Origin: Schistosoma haematobium
Taxonomy: Eukaryota; Platyhelminthes; Trematoda; Strigeidida; Schistosomatidae
Reading direction: 5' to 3'
Assembly: GCF_000699445.3 (NCBI RefSeq)
Contig: NC_067196.1
Coordinates: forward strand, 76,808,364-76,872,363
DNA length: 64,000 nt
The position numbers were made by a program, and so were the translations under genes. Positions 56,901 to 64,000 of the stretch are shown here, one piece after another; positions within the stretch are counted from its first letter, which is position 1, and every line of letters starts with the position of its first letter. The notes below the pieces were generated by a model, which did no database searches, was not told the DNA's origin, and saw nothing but the letters and a program-made list of their open reading frames with translations.

Positions 56901-59303
56901 CCGTTTATTAAAAAATTCCAAAGACCCTTCGACAGTAAAGGAACTTAATGAGTTTCTGCGTTTTTCTGTCAAACTTGCGGAAGTGAATGCGAAGATTACC
57001 TTTCTTAACGATTGCGTTAAAATGCACAAATATCCTAAATACTACTGGAAAATTCTTCGAAGAAACCATATTTATCCAAACTCGAAATCTCTTAAACGCC
57101 ATGCACAAAATGTTATTGACTCTATTCGTCCTCGCATTCCGTTATTGGAACTTAACATTTCACAAAGATCTCCTGTATTATATGAATTATCACCTAACGA
57201 ACACAATCTTTTCACCGATTATGTTACCACAGTTATCAACAAACGCAAAAAAAACTTAATATCAGATCTCACTAAAAGTTTAAAAACTACAGAAACACAG
57301 CACAACTTTCCTAACAACCCTGAGAGATATGTGTTTAATCATTCTTCAATATCGTTGACAAATGTACAATTAGAAGCCTTATCTTTGGGGATAAAATTCT
57401 GCGACATAAATGAAAAAGTTAACAAAATCAACACACATGTTCAATTCGAAAACTTAATCAAACAAACAAATGGTCTTAATCCAATCTCTGATCAAGAATT
57501 CCAACGTTTCAAATCTACTCTTCTTGACAGCTGCAACCAATATATTAGTACAAAAGTAACGGGCAAAAGTCTACTAACAAAAGAACATAGAAATCAGATA
57601 AAACTACTTAGAAATAATAAAGACTTGATCATAACACGTCCAGATAAAGGTGCTGGTTTAGTGCTGCTAGATCGCAAAGATTATGTTGAAAAATGGCAAC
57701 GTTGTTATCAGATGACACCAAATTCTCAAAACCCAACAATGAGAAAACAAGACTGAAATTATAGAAAAGCAACTAATTGACGTCCTTAAGAAAATGAAAA
57801 AGAGCAGTTAATCAACGAACAGTTATTTGAGCACATAAGACCAACAGCATCGATAATACCGCGATTATACGGTTTGCCAAAAATACACAAACCTGGCCTA
57901 CCTCTTAGACCGATTCTCGATATGTCTGGATCCCCTTACCACCCTATAGCAAAGTGGTTGGCGAATCTCTTAGAACCCGTTAGAAAACTCATTTGTAAAC
58001 ATTCTGTACGTGATACCTTTGAATTTATCGAGCACATAAAAGAAGTGAATGTAAGTGGCAAAATTATGCTATCTCTGGATGTGGAATCATTATTCACTAA
58101 TGTCCCACTTACAGAAACCATTAATTTTATCTGCAAGTACATAAACAATACTGAGATAAACATTGGGATACCTGAGGTTTATTTGAAGGAATTATTACTA
58201 CGTTGTACTTGCAATGTACAGTTCACATTCAACGACGTAATTCATAGATAGAAGGATGGTATAGCAATGGGATCCCCACTTGGTCCATTACTGGCAGATT
58301 GCTTCATGGCCAGTTTAGAAAACAACCAACTTAAAAGAATTATAGAAAACCTCCACTTATATAAAAGGTATATGGATGATATCTTTATCATTTGTGATAA
58401 CAAATGTAACTTAAGTGATCTAAATACATTTAATAATTGTCACCCATCAATAAAATTCACAATTGAAGTTGAAAGCAAACAAAATATTCACTTCCTTGAT
58501 GTAGATATAACAAGGAAACAAGATGGTACTTTAAAAGATCTATCTACAGGAAACCCATGTGGAATGGCCAACTATCAAATTTCCACAGTTGGGTTCCCAT
58601 CAGCCGAAAAAGAAACTTAATAATAACTCTCGCCACAAGAATACGAAGAATCTGTAGCCCCGAGGTCGTAGAGGAAGAATTGAGTTTTTTAAAAGAGATA
58701 CTTATCAAAAACGGATATCCTTCTATATTCGTTGATAAGAACATGAAACCGAAAATGCCAAGACCACAAACAACTGCAGTAGGAAAGAAAATTTTATACA
58801 TGAACATCGACTTCAAAGGTGATAGAGCCGCATATGTCTTAAAGAGGAGAATTTCAGATTCTTTAAAAAGAACATTCTTCGCAGCAACATTGCGAATATT
58901 ATTCTCCAGCCGATCACTGTTCACCAATAATCTGAAAGATAAATTATCGCATCTGATCAATTCAATGTGCATTTACCAATTTACCTGCTCTTGTGGAGCT
59001 AGGTATATAGGTCGTTCGATGCGTACTTTATCCAAAAGAATTCAAGAACATTGTCCGGCGTGGCTAAGAAGAGGAGGCAGCGGCTCAATAAGAAGTTCTA
59101 TAGTCGAACACCTTGTGAACACAGGTCACTCAATCAAGACAGACTCTGGGTTCAAAGTCATCTACAAGGTAAGTAGAAGCCTTCCTAAGACAATTAGACT
59201 ACATCTTCTTTGCATTGCCGAGGCAATAGCCATACATTTTGAAAAACCAGAATTATGTGTACAAAAGAGACTGGTACAACCTCTTCTTTTACCATGGTCT
59301 TAA
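56890..59303 (+). pseudogene. Penelope-like element 4: best-preserved copy
   Basis: A 288-codon frame (56890-57756) gives the N-terminal region. Its first ATG lies in the preceding terminal repeat. After a frame change the reverse transcriptase continues (LYGLPKIHKPGLPLRPIL from about 57850, LSLDVESLFTNVP, then TAG at 58249-58251, AMGSPLGPLLADCFMASLEN, KRYMDDIFIICD). After a further frame change near 58530 a single open frame carries WNGQLSNFHSWVPISRKRN through the complete GIY-YIG domain to LLLPWS at 59303. This copy alone keeps five A before RTFFAAT, so linker and endonuclease are in one frame. The whole ORF is still broken at three points. Confidence 0.9.
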
Positions 59304-59310
59304 TGTATTA

Positions 59311-59556
59311 AATAATAAAATTATAATAATTCAATCATATTTCCCAATATTCTGTCAAGTTCTGTTTGTCATGTCAATTTATTTTTTTCACCGTTCCAAA
59401 TAATATCGATTTCGAATTTACGGGGAATCACTGAATTTTTTTCCCCTGATTTTTGTCATTTCACCTATTTTGAAAATACCTCGAAAAAAACGTTTTTTTG
59501 ACCAATAATTTAATATTATCCCTTTATTTAATCAATAATAATAATAATAGCAATAG
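59311..59556. other. Unassigned AT-rich sequence
   Basis: The PLE match stops at about 59310 and no 3' UTR follows. An AAT-rich simple run lies at 59534-59549. Confidence 0.45.
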
Positions 59557-59837
59557 TGTTGTGAATAGAACGCGGGTGGGGATAATCGAATGTATTTAAC
59601 ACAAAATTACAGAGCATCTCAATAAAATCTGAGAACTATATATTAAATCGTTAGTTTGCAGAATGTCCATCAAATGTCTCAAAATGCCTCAGACTTCATT
59701 GTTCTTACATTTTCATACAAATTGCATTATATTCCCGCTCTTGCTTTCTTGATTTTCCCTCATCTCCTGCTGCCAGACATTACATTCCTGACTCGCATCA
59801 TATCCTACTTATATCAGTATAAGTAGCACACACCACA
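59557..59837 (+). mobile_element. Solo LTR family L2, copy 3
   Basis: The 281-bp unit begins TGTTGTGAATAGAACG and ends CACACCACA. It is flanked by ATAG (59553-59556 and 59838-59841). It is more diverged from the copies at 13-14 kb than they are from each other. Confidence 0.8.
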
Positions 59838-59841
59838 ATAG

Positions 59842-60171
59842 TAATAATAATAGTAATAGTAATAATTAAAAAAATTGATCGCGACTACATTTTTTTCCGT
59901 TTATTTGTAAGGAATAATAATTATGTCTCCTTATGCAAATAATACTAATTATATATTTTTATTGAATTTCTAAAGAATAAAAAAATGTTAAAATACAAAA
60001 CAAAAACCAGACAGTTTTAATCAGCGTTGTTGTTGTTGTGGTCGTGATGGTGTTAAAAAGTATAGTTGAATGGAACTTACAGATGAATACATTATAATCT
60101 ACTAATTATATTTTATTTAGTTTGTGTTATTAAATGGATTTTATTCATCATACTATTTGGAATCTCTATAC
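59842..60171. other. Unassigned AT-rich sequence
   Basis: No feature is supported, apart from AAT-like and GTT simple runs. Confidence 0.4.
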
Positions 60172-60512
60172 CAGAACGATTTATTTGTGGATATTATATA
60201 GTAATTTTTATTGGTTGAGATCATGAGTCAATTATAGCTAGACCACCATGGAAAACCTGGAAGTATTAGAAGGCTGTTACGTATTATTGTGGAATTCCTC
60301 AACAGTTTGCATCCACGATCCCGCCTCGCGAGATTTGAACCCAGGACCTAACACTTAAGATCTGAATCATTAAGCCGTTATCTGACGGTGTTAATGTTTA
60401 GCTTCAACCAATCTACGAAATTGAGTAACACATCCACCATTGTCTTTAGTGAGTTACTATCTCACAACAGACCCTGTTGAACGCCACTGGTCATTGCATT
60501 TAGTCTTTTTAA
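60172..60512 (-). repeat. Family A retroposon, nearly full length
   Basis: It has the 3' block, degraded ribozyme, B box GATTTGAACCC, the TTCAACCAATCTACGAAATT block and the 5' TCACAACAGACC block on the minus strand. The far 5' TCACTAGTGAGCATATG end is missing. Confidence 0.7.
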
Positions 60513-62547
60513 GATCTTTTCAGAAATGTATTATTATAAAACTTCGACTTTATAAGGAATGATCGATTTCATTCTGTGTGAAGAACAAATTGAAGAAAAT
60601 AAAGAGTTTATTTATGAATCTTTGTGATGGATTTTCAAACGTTTGAAGAGATGTCGTTGCTACAGACGTAGATATCAATCAGGAAATCAAATGATTGTCT
60701 ACCTAAATCTTTAACCGAATGAATCTAGACATGCTCAACACTATATTTTATCTTTTCAATTTTGAGATATTGAATACAATAAGAACTATAGAGGTTCTGA
60801 GCTTGAAATAATGTGTAATCAAGTGTGCACGTGGTTATTTCAGACAGTAGTGTGGCTGAAGAACTCGAATGAATTGGAAAATGTGGTACTAAATAACAGG
60901 CATCCAATCAGTCTAGTCTAACGGTATTTAACCAAAACGAAAAACAACATAGGAGGAGACAGTGAGTTTGAAAACGTTTTAATTGCAATTCGATTTTAAT
61001 GGTGATACAGGTGGCAACAAACCCACTCACCGACGTAACAGCTCTTGAAATGAGGTCCAACATTGTCAATCTACGTGCCGCCTTCTAGACTAGATTCGTA
61101 TCCATAAGGAATCAAGGAATTAAGACAAATTGTGGGTTATTCATTTCGAGTGCTCCTGTAGAGCTACTCAGATACAGAATATTCATGAGACCTTAAACCT
61201 GGGTGCTGACGAACATATAAGCGCGGTTGGAAAAAGTCACTCAACCGATAAATAGACCCACATTTTCTCTCCTGGCACACGGTAAACACTGTATGAGAAT
61301 AGATTATTTTTACTGTTTTCTACAAAACCCAAATAATTTAATGAAATAAATATGAGTGTGCCTCGTCTATATAGCTGTGGTCATAAGAACGAAACAGAGA
61401 AAGCCAAACCTGCGTTTCTAAGACAGGTATACACTATATTCCATAAGACATTATTGGCTACATATTATAAACTCTTACTTGGAATATACTTTCATCTGTA
61501 TCTCTGTCCTATCCTATTTTTGATTAGACATTATTCTTTCTTTTACGAATATTATTTCAACTAAGATTTAATGACATTTCTCCTATTGTCTTATACATTC
61601 ATATATATATTCTATTGCATGACATTACATTACATTAACCTGCACTTCACCAGCACGTTCATAACAGACGGTTTCAAATACCACCAAATAGCTTAAATGA
61701 AATCTTAGTAGAATTTCTATTATCATGTTAAGCACACACCCACTGCATGAAAAGAACAACGTCCACGAGTTCTGTTCATTTCATATCCATTGAGTAATAT
61801 AAACGTTGCGTATAGACTCAGCCACTAATCAATGTTTCAGAACATGGATCCATACAAGTATTTTCAATCAACAAATTTTTTATTTGTCACCATTTGATTG
61901 AATGAATAATTTTATATATTTTGGAGATCAATGATACATTAGATCATTGGTTCTTACAGTACATACATTTCTTCGAACATTATAATTTGTAGATCACGAT
62001 AAATGGCAGGTGATGTTATCCTCAACGTTTTTAACGGTCAATAAGTGTGCTGTATGTATCACCTTCCCTCATATAAATAAATATGTATATATATATATAT
62101 ATCTTATACAAAGATTTTGCATCATTTATCGTGAGCTATATTCATCTACCTTTTGTGAAGGTGTTGGTATGGTACAGACTGATAAGTCGAACGGAGAATA
62201 CAAATACATTCAAAATTGGGACTTGAAGTGAAATCTTTAATGAAACGTACTTTCTAAAACCCATTTCCACATCATTAAGTCGAAGGGAAAATGGTCAAGT
62301 GTGCTGGATACAATTCACTTATTGAAAAGAAGGAAATGTTACGGATAGCCTCACTCTAACTGACTTATATTGATATAATAAACTAAATTCAATGAATTAA
62401 CTTGATTCATTATTTAATTGGAATAAATTTATTTTTGTTGTCATAATAATCTCCTATAATTGTAATTTCGAATATCTATCCTTACTTTACTAGATCAGTT
62501 GTGTAGATGTGTTTTTCACCATACAAATATACATCAATTTCTTCCAT
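60513..62547. other. Unassigned sequence
   Basis: No gene or repeat shared with the rest of the window was found. The part 60950-61330 is richer in GC than its surroundings and could be an unrecognised mobile element. A TA run lies at about 62085-62102. Confidence 0.35.
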
Positions 62548-62622
62548 ATCGAGTCCCAAATAGGACGAAATGTGCGTCCTGGATTCCACTGCTAGCCACT
62601 ATCCATCATTGCTTATCTAATA
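62548..62622 (+). repeat. Family B retroposon fragment with half a ribozyme
   Basis: GAGTCCCAAATAGGACGAAA, the GTC site and CTGGATTCCACTGCTAGCC match the schistosome ribozyme. The CTGAT part of the core is missing at the truncated left end. Confidence 0.65.
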
Positions 62623-63084
62623 CTATGTTTTGATTTTTTTTACATTTCTTGAAGTTTTCAGATCATTTTAAAATATTTATTTAAACGACCTAACTAAAGT
62701 ATGCCAAACGTTTGTCCTTAATTACACTTTGTAACCTTTAACTACATATATCTGATGAGAAAACATTAAACAATTTGAGTTTATTTTATTCTACAAATTG
62801 TGTTATGATCAATTTGTTTAAATTTATCATAAGAATAAATTATATACAGGAATCTTATTTATTTTAAAGTTTCTTACTCCTAAACAGTTTTAAATGAAAA
62901 TGAATAATATGACTAGAATTGATTGTTTAAAGAACTCCATTCAATAAAGTTGAAAAGGGACTGAATTTATTTTTCATTAGACTGATATGAACTCTGGATC
63001 ATCCAGTGAAAACAACTGAGCTGTCATTTAATGTTAGTTAAAAAAAACAAGTTAAAAACTCAGATATTTGTTAATTTTAGGTTA

Positions 63085-63270
63085 TTGTGTTGTGGCTGGC
63101 CCTATGTCGTGCCCACATAACTTATTCTAGCTTTTGGACAGATCAGTTTAATTCATTCCTCATGAATCACATTTTGACTTTATTAATTATTAGCTTCGCT
63201 TCCTTCGTCTTGTCTTGTCTTGCTTTACTTCCCTTCGCCTCGATTCTATTTGATTATAGGTCCACTAAAA
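63085..63270 (+). repeat. Unassigned repeat Y, partial copy
   Basis: It is similar to the left half of 24841-25257 (ACTTATTCTAG, CACATTTTGACnTTnTTAATTATT) and shares the CTTCGCTTCCTTC string with 14405-14690. Confidence 0.5.
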
Positions 63271-63365
63271 TTTCATAACAAATTTATTTGAGTATCCATA
63301 TTTTAAATACTATTAATGGAATATAAAATATTTAGGTAGGCTTGGTCAGTCTTAATTTATCACTA

Positions 63366-63655
63366 AAGCTAATTATGGATGTGTCACCGAATTTCGTGGG
63401 TTGGTTGAAGTTAGACATTAACACCACTGGATGCTGGCGGGATCAGTGGTCTAGTGGTTAAGCGCTCGCGCGCGAGTCCAGTAGGTCCTGGGTTCGAATC
63501 TCGCGAGGCGAGATCGTGGATGCGCACTGCCGAGGAATCTCACAATATGACGGAACGGCATCCAGTGCTTCTAGGTTTTCCATGGTGGTCTAGCTATAAT
63601 TGACTCATGTTCTCAAACATTGAAATTACTATATAATACCCACAAAACCCCTTCT
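63366..63655 (+). repeat. Family A retroposon, 3' three-quarters
   Basis: It has GGTTGAAGTTAGACATTAACA, the tRNA-like part (AGTGGTCTAGTGGTTAAGCG, B box GGTTCGAATCTC), a mutated ribozyme (CCGAGGAA, GGAA) and the 3' end CCCACAAAACCCCTTCTGAT. The tRNA-like part is the best preserved in the window. Confidence 0.75.
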
Positions 63656-64000
63656 GATATTAATTTATCTTAGTAAAGATACCTAAAATGAAATATTTTC
63701 ATATAGAATATTATGTCATTTAATATATCCATTGATAATCATTTACTGGACCAATTTGGTAACAACTATATTGATTGGTTATGTAATGTTTTATACATTC
63801 ATTTCATTTATATTAAAGTAGTGTATGTTAAATGAAACAGAATTCATTTACTTAACTTCATAGATTTTGTTACTTTTGATTTATCATCAATTAGGAACTC
63901 CAATATTTGAAGAAACTAACATGTGGTTTGAAGTTTCAAAGATAAATCAGTATGGAAAATCAGGAAAAAAACGTTGAAAGTTATTGATTAACATTGAAAT
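63656..64000. other. Unassigned AT-rich sequence to the window end
   Basis: No feature is supported here. Confidence 0.4.

Larger units (their letters stand above)
51889..59310. mobile_element. Palindromic array of four Penelope-like element copies
   Basis: Layout: a nearly complete PLE on minus (51889-54720), a partial PLE on minus (54720-55767), a 15-bp join, a partial PLE on plus (about 55783-56900) and a nearly complete PLE on plus (56890-59310). Each full copy is preceded by the 3' half of another, the tandem terminal-repeat layout known for PLEs. The two halves are inverted head to head and almost identical. Only the left end has the element's 3' UTR after the full copy; on the right the match stops just after the stop codon. 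Confidence 0.9.

Noticed and set aside
61352..61564. 70-codon open frame as a gene
   Set aside because: AT-rich chance frame without motif or context.
1..64000. CRISPR arrays, bacterial operons or phage genes
   Set aside because: No regularly spaced repeats with unique spacers and no compact gene clusters; introns and metazoan retroelements dominate.

Overview
The window is AT-rich, intron-containing metazoan DNA. It carries degenerate tRNA-derived retroposons with hammerhead ribozymes (including the schistosome-type core, stem II of GTCC/GGAC followed by GAAA), RTE-type non-LTR retrotransposons ending in GTAA repeats, and Penelope-like elements (PLEs) with a GIY-YIG domain. Together these point to a digenean flatworm, most likely a blood fluke (Schistosoma). 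The species cannot be fixed from the sequence alone.

Gene region (1-6.5 kb, + strand). Four exons, plus one candidate micro-exon, form the 3' end of a gene whose start lies left of the window. Splice phases agree throughout (1-1, 1-1, 1-0, 0-0). The last exon encodes a C-terminal motif like the P3 motif of the netrin receptors DCC/neogenin/Frazzled/UNC-40, so I read this as the cytoplasmic tail of such a guidance receptor. It is the only host gene I can support; a possible single exon at 32.6 kb is weak.

Repeat region (7-51 kb). A full-length but dead RTE element (7480-11005, 12-bp target duplication) carries a nested solo LTR. Five more RTE copies follow, three on + and two on -. Two of them (21.9-22.5 kb and 26.7-27.5 kb) share an apparently identical 419-bp inverted tract. 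There are two solo-LTR families (5-bp and 4-bp duplications), a pair of hAT-like MITEs (8-bp duplications), many PLE tail fragments and about thirty retroposon pieces of three hammerhead families. A striking share of the retroposon loci are inverted dimers, with a minus-oriented piece joined directly to a plus-oriented piece.

PLE palindrome (51.9-59.3 kb). Two nearly complete PLE copies lie head-to-head, each preceded by a partial copy that acts as a PLE-type terminal repeat. They form a palindrome of about 7.4 kb with its centre near 55.8 kb. Both arms carry the same in-frame TAG and the same frameshifts, so the palindrome probably arose by duplication of an already defective element.

Right end (59.3-64 kb). 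This part is mostly unassigned AT-rich DNA with one solo LTR and a few retroposon copies. The window reads as one gene end followed by about 57 kb of nested, inverted and decayed retroelements. No functional RNA gene, CRISPR array or bacterial-type operon was seen.
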